From RAM1 sp050247515 (GTDB taxonomy: Bacteria > Pseudomonadota > Gammaproteobacteria > Burkholderiales > Burkholderiaceae_C), in the NCBI GenBank assembly GCA_050247515.1, contig JBFWUB010000015.1:1-64000 (forward strand): a stretch of DNA of 64,000 nt, read 5' to 3'. The notes beneath the pieces were generated by a model. That model searched no databases and was not told the origin of the DNA. It saw nothing but the letters and a program-made list of their open reading frames with translations. This document shows, piece by piece, positions 18,059 to 25,278 of the stretch. The position numbers and the translations under genes are program-made. Within the stretch, counting starts at the first letter, position 1. Every line of letters begins with the position of its first letter.

Positions 18059-18514
18059 GTGCTGGCCTGGGCGACCGAGGACGACACCCGCGCGTTTGCC
18101 CAGCGGCTGGCCGCCTCGCCCGCCCTGCGCAATGCCTTCATTGAACTGCACGGCGACCTGGGCGCGGGCAAGACCACGCTGGTGCGCCACCTGCTGCGCG
18201 CCCTGGGCGTGGCCGGGCGCATCAAGAGCCCGACCTACGCCGTGGTCGAGCCCCATGAGGTGCCGGGCCTGGCGATCTGGCATTTCGACTTTTACCGCTT
18301 CACCGACCCGCGCGAATGGGAAGACGCGGGCTTTCGCGATGTATTCGCCAGCCCCGGCCTCAAGCTGGCCGAATGGCCGCAGAACGCGGCGCCGGTGCTG
18401 CCCGTGGCCGACCTGGTGATCCGCCTGCAGGTGCAGGCCGACGACGCCCGGACCGCCACGCTGAGCGCGCACACGCCCACGGGCCGCGCCCTGCTGAAAG
18501 ACGCCACGGCATGA
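18059..18514 (+). CDS. tsaE: tRNA threonylcarbamoyladenosine biosynthesis ATPase TsaE
   Basis: ATPase that works with TsaB/TsaD to make the t6A37 tRNA modification. Walker A is GDLGAGKTTLVRH. Then come IKSPTYAVVEPHE, WHFDFYRFTDPREWEDAG and LKLAEWPQNA, all diagnostic. From the GTG at 18059 it has 151 residues. The start is uncertain: no ribosome site precedes that GTG, while a GAGGA at 17995-17999 is ideally spaced from a CTG at 18008. That start would give 168 residues and make the gene overlap the 5' end of queG. Its stop overlaps the amiC start (ATGA); tsaE-amidase coupling is widespread. Confidence 0.9.
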   Translation: MLAWATEDDTRAFAQRLAASPALRNAFIELHGDLGAGKTTLVRHLLRALGVAGRIKSPTYAVVEPHEVPGLAIWHFDFYRFTDPREWEDAGFRDVFASPGLKLAEWPQNAAPVLPVADLVIRLQVQADDARTATLSAHTPTGRALLKDATA

Positions 18515-19863
18515 CGCAACGCGCCTTGACGTCACGCCGCGCGGTACTGCAGGCCGGCACGCTGGTGCTGCTGCTGGGCCGCGCGCACATTGCCCGCGGC
18601 GCCACCATCCTGGCGGTGCGCATCTGGCCGGCGCCCGACTATTCACGCGTGACGATTGAATCCGACGGGCAGCTCAGTACCAAACAGATCTTCGTCGCCA
18701 GCCCGCCACGGCTGGCGGTGGACATCGAAGGCATCGAGCTGAACCCGGCCCTGCGCGAGCTGGTGGCCAAGGTCAAGGCAGACGACCCGTACATCACCGG
18801 CATCCGCGCCGGACAGAATGCGCCCGGCGTGGTGCGGCTGGTGCTCGACCTCAAACAGCCGGTGCTGCCGCAGGTGTTCACCCTGCCGCCGGTGGCGGCT
18901 TACCAGCACCGGCTGGTGCTGGACCTGTACCCGGCGCAGGCCGCCGACCCGCTGGCAGCGCTGATTGCCGAGCGGCTCAGGGACAGCGCCGCGGCCGCGC
19001 CTGCGCCCGCCCACGCGCCTGCGGCCGACCCGCTGGGCGAGCTGATGGCCAGGCAGGCCGCCCGTGCGCCCAGCCGGCCGGCTGCCACGCCGCCCAGCGC
19101 GGCATCCAGCCCCACGCCCGCCCAGCCCCCGGCGGCCACCGACCGGCTCATCATCATCGCGCTGGACCCGGGCCACGGCGGTGAAGACCCCGGCGCCATC
19201 GGCCCCGGCGGCACGCGCGAGAAAGACGTGGTGCTGCAGATCGCCCACCGCATGCGCGAGCGCATCAACGCCACCACGATCAACGGCAACCCCATGCGCG
19301 CCTTCCTCACGCGTGATGCCGACTTCTTCGTGCCGCTGCATGTGCGCGTGCAAAAGGCCAGGCGGGTGCAGGCCGACCTGTTCGTCAGCATCCACGCCGA
19401 CGCGTTCTTCACGCCGCGCCCCCAGGGCGCCAGCGTGTTCGTGCTGAGCGAGCGCGGCGCGTCCAGCTCGGCCGCGCGCTGGCTGGCCGACAAGGAAAAT
19501 TCCGCTGACGCCGTGGGCGGCCTGAACGTGCGCGCCAGGGACGCCCAGGTGCAGCGCGCGCTGCTGGACATGAGCACCACCGCCCAGATCAACGACAGCC
19601 TGAAGCTGGGCAGCGCACTGCTGGGCGAGATCGGCAAGGTCGGCAAGCTGCACAAGCCGCGGGTGGAGCAGGCCGGCTTCGCGGTGCTGAAAGCGCCCGA
19701 CATTCCCAGCGTGCTGGTGGAGACGGCATTCATCAGCAACCCCGACGAGGAAGCCCGGCTGAAAAGCGAGGACTACCAGGAGCAACTGGCCGACGCGCTG
19801 ATGCAGGGCATCAGGCGCTACTTTGCGGCCAACCCGCCGCTGGCGCGCAACCGGCCGGTCTGA
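18511..19863 (+). CDS. amiC: N-acetylmuramoyl-L-alanine amidase (AmiC type)
   Basis: Periplasmic zinc amidase that splits septal peptidoglycan during daughter-cell separation. The 450 residues start with a twin-arginine-like signal (SRRAVLQAG then a hydrophobic run ending ARG). An AMIN targeting domain follows (about 32-145), then a Pro/Ala linker (about 160-210), then the Amidase_3 domain (about 213-445). Zinc ligands are visible as His in ALDPGHGGEDPGA, Glu in TREKDV and His in VSIHADAF; the catalytic Glu is in LVETAFISN. Translationally coupled to tsaE. An EnvC/NlpD activator is not in the window. Confidence 0.93.
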   Translation: MTQRALTSRRAVLQAGTLVLLLGRAHIARGATILAVRIWPAPDYSRVTIESDGQLSTKQIFVASPPRLAVDIEGIELNPALRELVAKVKADDPYITGIRAGQNAPGVVRLVLDLKQPVLPQVFTLPPVAAYQHRLVLDLYPAQAADPLAALIAERLRDSAAAAPAPAHAPAADPLGELMARQAARAPSRPAATPPSAASSPTPAQPPAATDRLIIIALDPGHGGEDPGAIGPGGTREKDVVLQIAHRMRERINATTINGNPMRAFLTRDADFFVPLHVRVQKARRVQADLFVSIHADAFFTPRPQGASVFVLSERGASSSAARWLADKENSADAVGGLNVRARDAQVQRALLDMSTTAQINDSLKLGSALLGEIGKVGKLHKPRVEQAGFAVLKAPDIPSVLVETAFISNPDEEARLKSEDYQEQLADALMQGIRRYFAANPPLARNRPV

Positions 19864-20015
19864 GCCGCGCGGCAGGCGCGAGGCGGGAAGCACCGACGCG
19901 TTGTGGCGGCGACTTCCTACAAGGCGCGCGGGGGTGCCCCCCTAAAGTTCATCCACAGGCCACGCAATCTGGTTTGCCGCTCGAAGGCCTGCAACTTTCC
20001 AACGAGGTGAACAAG

Positions 20016-20240
20016 ATGACCAAGACCAAACTGATGATCGCGGCAGCCGCCGCCTCCCTGATCGCCCTGACGGGCTGCTCCTCCAACCCGACCAATGCCC
20101 AGATCGGCACCGGCGTGGGCGCTGTGGCCGGCGGTGTGCTGGGCAACGCAGTGGGCGGCACCGCCGCCACCATCGGCGGTGCTGCCATCGGTGGTCTGAT
20201 CGGCAACGAAGTGGGCAAGCGCAAGGACCAGGGTCGCTGA
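20016..20240 (+). CDS. Glycine-zipper lipoprotein, OsmB-like
   Basis: A 74-residue predicted lipoprotein. It has a signal (MTKTKLMIAA) and a lipobox ending LTGC at Cys21, so it would be lipidated and outer-membrane bound. The rest is Gly-rich with a GxxxGxxxG zipper (IGTGVGAVAGGVLG, then IGGAAIGGLIGNEVG) and a basic C terminus (GKRKDQGR). OsmB and SlyB-type proteins have this build and often respond to osmotic or envelope stress. AGGTGA precedes the ATG at 20016 at good spacing; an upstream in-frame ATG at 19974 would spoil the signal. It stands alone after amiC, with 152 bp upstream that hold no other gene. Confidence 0.85.
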   Translation: MTKTKLMIAAAAASLIALTGCSSNPTNAQIGTGVGAVAGGVLGNAVGGTAATIGGAAIGGLIGNEVGKRKDQGR

Positions 20241-20259
20241 GCCCCCGGCTGCGTCCGCC

Positions 20260-20748
20260 CTACACGGGGTAGATCAGCGAGTTGAGGATCATCTCGCTGT
20301 CGTACACACAACGCCGGCTTGCGAACAGCAAGCCGGCGTTGTCGCGTACGATGCCGTCAATGTAGCGGCCCACGTTGTAGACCTCGCTCACATTGCCGGG
20401 CTTGGTGCGGAACACCACGTAGCTCGCCTCGGCATGGATCACGCCCGCGTCTTCACCCAGCACCCGCGCCGGCCCCACCACGTGGCGTGTGTAGTAAGGC
20501 CCGTGGTAGATCGTCTGGGTGATGCCGTACACGCGGTCTTTCATCATGCCCTTGCTTTCCAGCGCCATCAGCGACAGCGGCAGACCGCGGTCGAAGTTCT
20601 CGCGCGCCTGCACCTGGTAGCGGGCGTCGTCGGTGAAGAACGCCGGCCAGTCGTCAAAGCGCTTTTCATCCAGCGCGGCGGCATAGTCGGCGTTCAGCCG
20701 GTTGATCTCGGCATGCAGCTGCCAGTCCGTGCAAACGCCCGTGTTCAT
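20260..20748 (-). CDS. Aromatic-ring-hydroxylating dioxygenase small (beta) subunit
   Basis: A 162-residue protein of the ring-hydroxylating dioxygenase beta family (cystatin/NTF2-like fold). Typical pieces are LNADYAAALDEKRFDDWPAFFTDDARY near the start and YNVGRYIDGIVRDN near the end, followed by FASRRCVYDSEMILNSLIYPV. The beta subunit is structural and completes an alpha3beta3 oxygenase with the adjacent alpha subunit, whose stop it overlaps by 4 bases. Near its 3' end the coding sequence contains a 15-bp perfect inverted repeat. The ATG at 20748 is chosen because upstream residues belong to the alpha gene in another frame. Confidence 0.92.
   Translation of the reverse strand: MNTGVCTDWQLHAEINRLNADYAAALDEKRFDDWPAFFTDDARYQVQARENFDRGLPLSLMALESKGMMKDRVYGITQTIYHGPYYTRHVVGPARVLGEDAGVIHAEASYVVFRTKPGNVSEVYNVGRYIDGIVRDNAGLLFASRRCVYDSEMILNSLIYPV
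20301..20350. repeat. Long near-perfect inverted repeat inside the dioxygenase beta gene
   Basis: Left arm 20308-20322 (ACAACGCCGGCTTGC) and right arm 20328-20342 are exact reverse complements around a 5-base GAACA loop. After a small internal bulge the pairing resumes with CGTAC (20301-20305) and GTACG (20346-20350). No U-tract follows on either strand, so it does not look like an intrinsic terminator. It encodes residues around DNAGLLFASRRC of the beta subunit. Confidence 0.8.
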
Positions 20749-22055
20749 ACCGCCATCACCTTTTTCCAATAGGCGTACATGGACCGGATCAAGGTTTCGG
20801 TCACCATGTGCTCGGTCGCCTCGGTGCCGGTGCCGCCCAGCTCGCACAGCGTGCTGCCGCCCTCGCCCGCCTGGCGAAAGCCGTCCTGGCTGAACTCGAT
20901 CACCTCGCCGTCATCGGCACTGACAAAACCCGCGGGGCCGAACAGGTTGGCCTGGCGCAGGCGGCGCTGCGTCATCTCGGGCGCGTCATCGGCAAAGCCG
21001 AAATGTGTCCAGACAAAATCAAATTCGCCCTCGCCGCGCGGCACGATGTGGCGCGTGCTCAGTGAATTGACCTGCTGCTGGATGATCAGGCTGGGAAACA
21101 GCGTGATCATGGTCACGGTCGGCGTGATGTCCTCGCCGGGCCGGGACGGGTCGGGGATCTTCCACCAGGGCTCGGGCACCACGTCCAGCAGGCGGTCGTC
21201 GTTGAGCGCCATGTTGGCCTTGAAGCTGGTCACGCCCTCGGTCACGGCGGCGTTCTGGCCGCCTTCATTGCGGCGCGAAACCATCACCGCATGCCGGCCG
21301 TGCGCGTCCATCACCATGCGGCTCTTCTGGTCGGCGCGCCACAGGCCGAAGGTGACGAACCAGGTGTGCAGCAGGCCCGGGTGGTACGGGTCCTTGATGT
21401 TCTCCATCATGAGCTTCCAGTTGCCCGGAATGCGCTGGCGGTTGTAGCCCAGCAGCGTGAGCTGGCGGCCTTTGAAGATGCGGTCCAGCCACGGCATGAC
21501 GCTGGGACCCAGGTAGTCCTCCAGTGGCTCGGCGGTGTCGCTGAAAGTGGCGAACACCAGGCCATGCAGCACGGCCACGCGCAGCCGGGTCAGGCCGTTG
21601 GCCTTGAGGTCAAAGTCCGCCGGCATGCCGCCATTCACGCACTCGCCGTCCTTCACACCGTCCTTGAACGGCAGGCCAGCCAGCTCGCCGTTGAGCTTGT
21701 AGGTCCACTGGTGGTAGGGGCAGACAAAGCTGCGCGCATTGCCATGCGGCTGCTGGCAAAACCGCACGCCGCGGTGGGCGCAGCGGTTCTCCACCACGCG
21801 CACGCCTGAATCGGTATCGCGGTCTTTGGGGGCCACGCGGTCGCGCACCATGATCACCTGGCGCTCACCCACGAAGCTCAGCTTGAAGTCACCGGTGTTG
21901 GGGATTTCCACTTCCAGCCCCACGTAGCACCAGTGGTCACCATAAAAAATGCGGTCCAGTTCACGCTGGTACAGCTGTGCGTCGGTGTAGGCCCAAAAGG
22001 GCACGCGGCTGGAGCCGGGCGTGTCCCAGCGCGACAGGGTGTCAGGTGCATTCAT
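20745..22055 (-). CDS. Rieske aromatic-ring-hydroxylating dioxygenase large (alpha) subunit, anthranilate-dioxygenase-like
   Basis: A 436-residue oxygenase alpha subunit. The Rieske 2Fe-2S cluster is bound by C92-x-H94 (RCAHRG) and C112-x2-H115 (CPYHQW). The mononuclear iron site shows D222, H225 and H230 in NIKDPYHPGLLH. That pattern and the TWFVTFGLW that follows recall anthranilate dioxygenases (AntA/AndAc), but salicylate- or other benzoate-type substrates are possible. A GGAG sequence precedes the ATG. No ferredoxin, reductase or ring-cleavage gene is nearby, so electrons must come from a partner encoded elsewhere. It shares its promoter region with the divergent cyclophilin gene. Confidence 0.9.
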   Translation of the reverse strand: MNAPDTLSRWDTPGSSRVPFWAYTDAQLYQRELDRIFYGDHWCYVGLEVEIPNTGDFKLSFVGERQVIMVRDRVAPKDRDTDSGVRVVENRCAHRGVRFCQQPHGNARSFVCPYHQWTYKLNGELAGLPFKDGVKDGECVNGGMPADFDLKANGLTRLRVAVLHGLVFATFSDTAEPLEDYLGPSVMPWLDRIFKGRQLTLLGYNRQRIPGNWKLMMENIKDPYHPGLLHTWFVTFGLWRADQKSRMVMDAHGRHAVMVSRRNEGGQNAAVTEGVTSFKANMALNDDRLLDVVPEPWWKIPDPSRPGEDITPTVTMITLFPSLIIQQQVNSLSTRHIVPRGEGEFDFVWTHFGFADDAPEMTQRRLRQANLFGPAGFVSADDGEVIEFSQDGFRQAGEGGSTLCELGGTGTEATEHMVTETLIRSMYAYWKKVMAV

Positions 22056-22072
22056 GGCGGCGTCTCCTGTCG

Positions 22073-22109
22073 AAATGATACGCGTACTTATTAATTTTCG
22101 CCATCATTT
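22073..22109 (-). promoter_or_regulatory. Inverted repeat and promoter candidate for the dioxygenase genes
   Basis: AAATGAT (22073-22079) and ATCATTT (22103-22109) form a perfect 7-bp inverted repeat 23 bases apart in the 89-bp divergent gap. The left arm overlaps a minus-strand TATCAT (22080-22075), a fair -10 box, with a weak TGGCGA at the -35 position 17 bp further. The AT-rich centre differs from the surrounding GC-rich DNA. Operator function is inference. Confidence 0.4.
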
Positions 22110-22144
22110 GGGCGTCCGGTGGCGATGCCGTAAGCTTCGGCACC

Positions 22145-23254
22145 ATGAATTGGATTTTCAGCTTTCCAGGCGCCGTCGCGCTGGCCGTACTGCTAGGCGG
22201 GTGTGGCGGCGGGGGCGCGAACGATGGGCCGGCCACTGCCAGGCCCATGAGCAGCCCCACAAGCCAGGCCCAGCCGCCGGCTGCAGCCGCCACCTACGAT
22301 CTGGCCGATGTGCAGGCCTACATCCGTGCGACCAGTCTTTACGACCCGCAGCGCATTCACGAGGCCGCGCTGGCCGCCGGCCTGGACGCGACACAGCTGG
22401 ACGGCATCTATGGGCTGGCGCCCGGCACTGCAGCCGCCTACATTGCCACGCAACGATGGGCCCCATTGCCCGGCGGTGCCACCGTTGTGGGTTTGGGTCC
22501 AGCACAGCCGGTGGCTATCACACCGACTTCCGCGCTGGCCTATGGCCGCACCGCCACCTTTGCCCTGACGGGCAGCAATCTGAGCCCGTCAAACCTGTCG
22601 ATTTCCGTGACCAACTGCGCAGGTCTGGCACTGGCCGCTGGTGGCAACGCCACGGCCCGCACCCTGACCTGCAAGCCGGCGTCCACCGGTGCATTGACCG
22701 TGCAGGCCCGCAACCTGGCCGGATCGGAGCTGCTGGCCGCCAGCTTCACGGTGCCCGAACCCCAGGTCACTGTAGCCACCAGCCAGGGCACGGTGGTGCT
22801 CGAGCTCAACCCGGCGCAGGCGCCGGTCACCGTCAACAATTTCCTGACCTATGTGAATGACGGGTTCTACACCAGCACACTGTTCCATCGCGTGATTTCT
22901 GGCTTCATGGTCCAGGGCGGCGGCTTCACCGGCGGCATGGCATTGCGCTCGCCGACCTACCCGGCCATCACGCTGGAGTCTGCCAACGGGCTGTCCAACC
23001 TGCGCGGCACCGTGGCAATGGCGCGGACCAGCGCGGCCAACTCGGCCACCTCGCAGTTCTTCATCAACCAGGTGGACAACCTGTTCCTGAACTACAGCAG
23101 CGCCACGTCGCCCGGCTACGCCGTATTTGGCCGCGTGGTCAGCGGCATGGACGTGGTGGACCGCATTGCCAGCCTGCCCACGCGCACCGTCGGCGCGTTC
23201 CAGGACGTGCCCCAAACCGACGTCACCATCCAGAGCGCCCTGCAGACACGATGA
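22145..23254 (+). CDS. Lipoprotein peptidyl-prolyl cis-trans isomerase (cyclophilin)
   Basis: A 369-residue exported foldase. The signal ends in a lipobox (VLLGGCG, Cys20). Residues about 45-110 are an uncharacterised helical region, about 115-205 resemble a beta-sandwich spacer (YGRTATFALTGSNLSPSNL), and about 208-365 are a cyclophilin domain. The latter begins VATSQGTVVLELNPAQAPVTVNNFL, then LFHRVISGFMVQGGG, FINQVDN and GYAVFGRVVSGMDVVD. The extra N-terminal half is unusual for bacterial PpiA. It is anchored to the membrane, so it would act on envelope proteins. The stop overlaps the following hydrolase start. Confidence 0.88.
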   Translation: MNWIFSFPGAVALAVLLGGCGGGGANDGPATARPMSSPTSQAQPPAAAATYDLADVQAYIRATSLYDPQRIHEAALAAGLDATQLDGIYGLAPGTAAAYIATQRWAPLPGGATVVGLGPAQPVAITPTSALAYGRTATFALTGSNLSPSNLSISVTNCAGLALAAGGNATARTLTCKPASTGALTVQARNLAGSELLAASFTVPEPQVTVATSQGTVVLELNPAQAPVTVNNFLTYVNDGFYTSTLFHRVISGFMVQGGGFTGGMALRSPTYPAITLESANGLSNLRGTVAMARTSAANSATSQFFINQVDNLFLNYSSATSPGYAVFGRVVSGMDVVDRIASLPTRTVGAFQDVPQTDVTIQSALQTR

Positions 23255-24612
23255 AAACCAACCGCCTGCCCCCTACCCTGTGCGCGGCCGCCGCGCTGTT
23301 GCTGACCGCGTTGTCGGCCACAGCCCAGACCCCGGCCGCCACCCCGAAGCCCCTGGCCTGCCCCAAGGAGGTCCCGTCGGGCAGCCAGTGCTTCACCAGC
23401 GAAGACCCGCTGGGCGGCTTTTACTGGATGGCCCTGCCCGCCGGCTGGAACAAGGACAGCGGCGTGCTGGTGGTGCATGCCCATGGCGGCCCGGCCGACA
23501 CCGGCCCGGCCAAGTTCGAGCGCGGCGGCGAAGACCTCAAGCGCTGGGCCATCACGGTGCGCGCCGGCTACGCGTGGGTGGGCCATACCTACCGGCGCGG
23601 GGGCTTTGGCGTGACCATGGCGGCCGAAGACACCGAGCGCGCGCGGCGCTTTTTTGTGCAGCATTTCGGCCAGCCGCGGCGCACGCTGCTGCACGGCCAG
23701 AGCTACGGCGCCGGCGTGGCGGCAAAGGCCGCCGAGCTGTACGCCACGGTGGACGGGCCCGGCGGCAAGGCGCGCGGCCCCTACGACGCCATGCTGCTGA
23801 CCAGCGGCGTACTGGGTGGCGGCACCCGGGCGTATGACTTCCGCCTGGACCTGCGCGCGGTGTACCAGTACGTCTGCAAAAACCACCCCAAGGCCGATGA
23901 GCCGCAGTACCCGCTGTGGCAGGGCCTGCCGATGGACAGCAAGCTCACCCGCGCCGAGCTGGCCGCGCGCGTGGACGAATGCACCGGCGTGCGCAAGCCT
24001 GCGGCGCAGCGCACCGACGCGCAAAAGGCCAACCTGGCCACCATCGTCAACGTGATCCGCATCGAGGAGCGCTCGCTGATCGGTCACCTGAACTGGGCCA
24101 CCTGGCTGTTTCGCGACCTGACGCAGCTGCGCCTGGGCAACCGCAACCCGTTTGGCAACGCCAACGTGGTGTACAAAGGCTCGGCCAATGACGCCGCCCT
24201 GAACGCCGGCGTGCCGCGCTACACGCCCGACCCGGCCGCCGTGGCCGAACTGGCCCGCGACAGCGACCCGCTGGGCGCGGTCAATATGCCGGTGCTGTCG
24301 CTGCACGCGATCAAGGACCCGACCGCCTTCGTGGAACTGCAATCCGCCTACCGCGACATACTGCAACGCGCCGGCACGGCCCACCTGCTGGTGCAGACCT
24401 ACAGCGATGAATCCGAGCACAGCTACCTGGCCGAGGCGCAATACCCCGCGCTGTTCACCGCCCTGCTCGACTGGGTGGACCGCGGCGCCAAGCCCACGCC
24501 GCAATCGATCCTGGCGCTGTGCAAGGGCTATGAGGCGGCCTACGCCAGCACCTGCAAGCTGCAGCCCGATTACCAGAGCCCGCCACTGGCGACTCGTGTG
24601 GCGCCGCGTTAG
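23251..24612 (+). CDS. Secreted alpha/beta hydrolase
   Basis: A 453-residue protein with a Sec signal (residues 1-26, ending ATAQ) and an alpha/beta hydrolase core. The nucleophile elbow is GQSYGAG (Ser151). A preceding strand gives VLVVHAHGGPADTGP, an oxyanion-type HGG. Late acid and histidine candidates are in LHAIKDPTAF and DESEHSY. Four or more cysteines in the mature chain suggest disulfides and a periplasmic location. It is longer than simple esterases, with an inserted lid-like section at about 200-300. Substrate unknown. Translationally coupled to the cyclophilin gene. Its stop overlaps the DedA stop tail to tail. Confidence 0.78.
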   Translation: MKTNRLPPTLCAAAALLLTALSATAQTPAATPKPLACPKEVPSGSQCFTSEDPLGGFYWMALPAGWNKDSGVLVVHAHGGPADTGPAKFERGGEDLKRWAITVRAGYAWVGHTYRRGGFGVTMAAEDTERARRFFVQHFGQPRRTLLHGQSYGAGVAAKAAELYATVDGPGGKARGPYDAMLLTSGVLGGGTRAYDFRLDLRAVYQYVCKNHPKADEPQYPLWQGLPMDSKLTRAELAARVDECTGVRKPAAQRTDAQKANLATIVNVIRIEERSLIGHLNWATWLFRDLTQLRLGNRNPFGNANVVYKGSANDAALNAGVPRYTPDPAAVAELARDSDPLGAVNMPVLSLHAIKDPTAFVELQSAYRDILQRAGTAHLLVQTYSDESEHSYLAEAQYPALFTALLDWVDRGAKPTPQSILALCKGYEAAYASTCKLQPDYQSPPLATRVAPR

Positions 24613-25253
24613 GCCCGTGAAGCCCGCCGCGCCTTCCACGCCCCGAACAGCACGATCAGCCCGGGCACCAGGATCAGGCCCCAGATGATCTTGTCCAGGT
24701 TGGCCTTGACCCAGGGCAGGCTGCCCAGGAAGTAGCCGGCCGTCACGATGCCCAGCACCCAGATCAGCGCGCCGGCCACGTTGTAGGCGGTGAACTTGGT
24801 GCGCGTCATCTCGGCCACGCCGGCCACGAACGGCGCGAAGGTGCGCAGGAACGGCATGAAGCGCGCCAGGATGATGGTGATCCCGCCGTACTTCTCATAA
24901 AACGCATGGGCCTGGTTGAAGGCGCGCTTGTTGAAGTAGCGTGACTGCTCCCACTGGAACACCTTCGGCCCGAAGTACCGTCCGATGGAATAGTTGCACT
25001 GGTCGCCCAGGATGGCAGCGGCGATCAGCACGGCACACGCCAGCGGGTAGCTCATGAAACCCACGCCGCACAGCGCGCCCACCACGAACAGCAGTGAATC
25101 GCCGGGCAGGAACGGCATGACGACCACGCCGGTTTCCACGAAGACAATGAGGAACAGCAGCGCATAGACCCAGGCGCCATAGGTCCGCACGAAGGCTTCA
25201 AGGTGCACGTCCACATGCAGGATGAAGTCCACCAGAAAAGCAATGAGTTCCAT
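24609..25253 (-). CDS. DedA family membrane protein
   Basis: A 214-residue inner-membrane protein of the DedA/SNARE-associated family, recently linked to undecaprenyl-phosphate and lipid flipping. It shows two long N-terminal hydrophobic segments, the ETGVVVMPFLPGDSLLF motif (residues about 40-57), the reentrant-helix region ILGDQCNYSIGRYFG (about 82-96), and the family arginine segment ILARFMPFLRTFAPFVAG (about 127-144). A helical C terminus ends in a basic tail. Complete. Divergent from the CHASE kinase gene, with 25 bp between the chosen starts. Confidence 0.92.
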   Translation of the reverse strand: MELIAFLVDFILHVDVHLEAFVRTYGAWVYALLFLIVFVETGVVVMPFLPGDSLLFVVGALCGVGFMSYPLACAVLIAAAILGDQCNYSIGRYFGPKVFQWEQSRYFNKRAFNQAHAFYEKYGGITIILARFMPFLRTFAPFVAGVAEMTRTKFTAYNVAGALIWVLGIVTAGYFLGSLPWVKANLDKIIWGLILVPGLIVLFGAWKARRASRA

Positions 25254-25278
25254 GGCGAGCGATTATGCTTGGCTCTCC

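Noticed and set aside
18643..19893. A long open frame antisense to amiC
   Set aside because: No ribosome site, no recognisable domain and composition typical of a reverse-strand shadow; amiC on the other strand has full catalytic residues.
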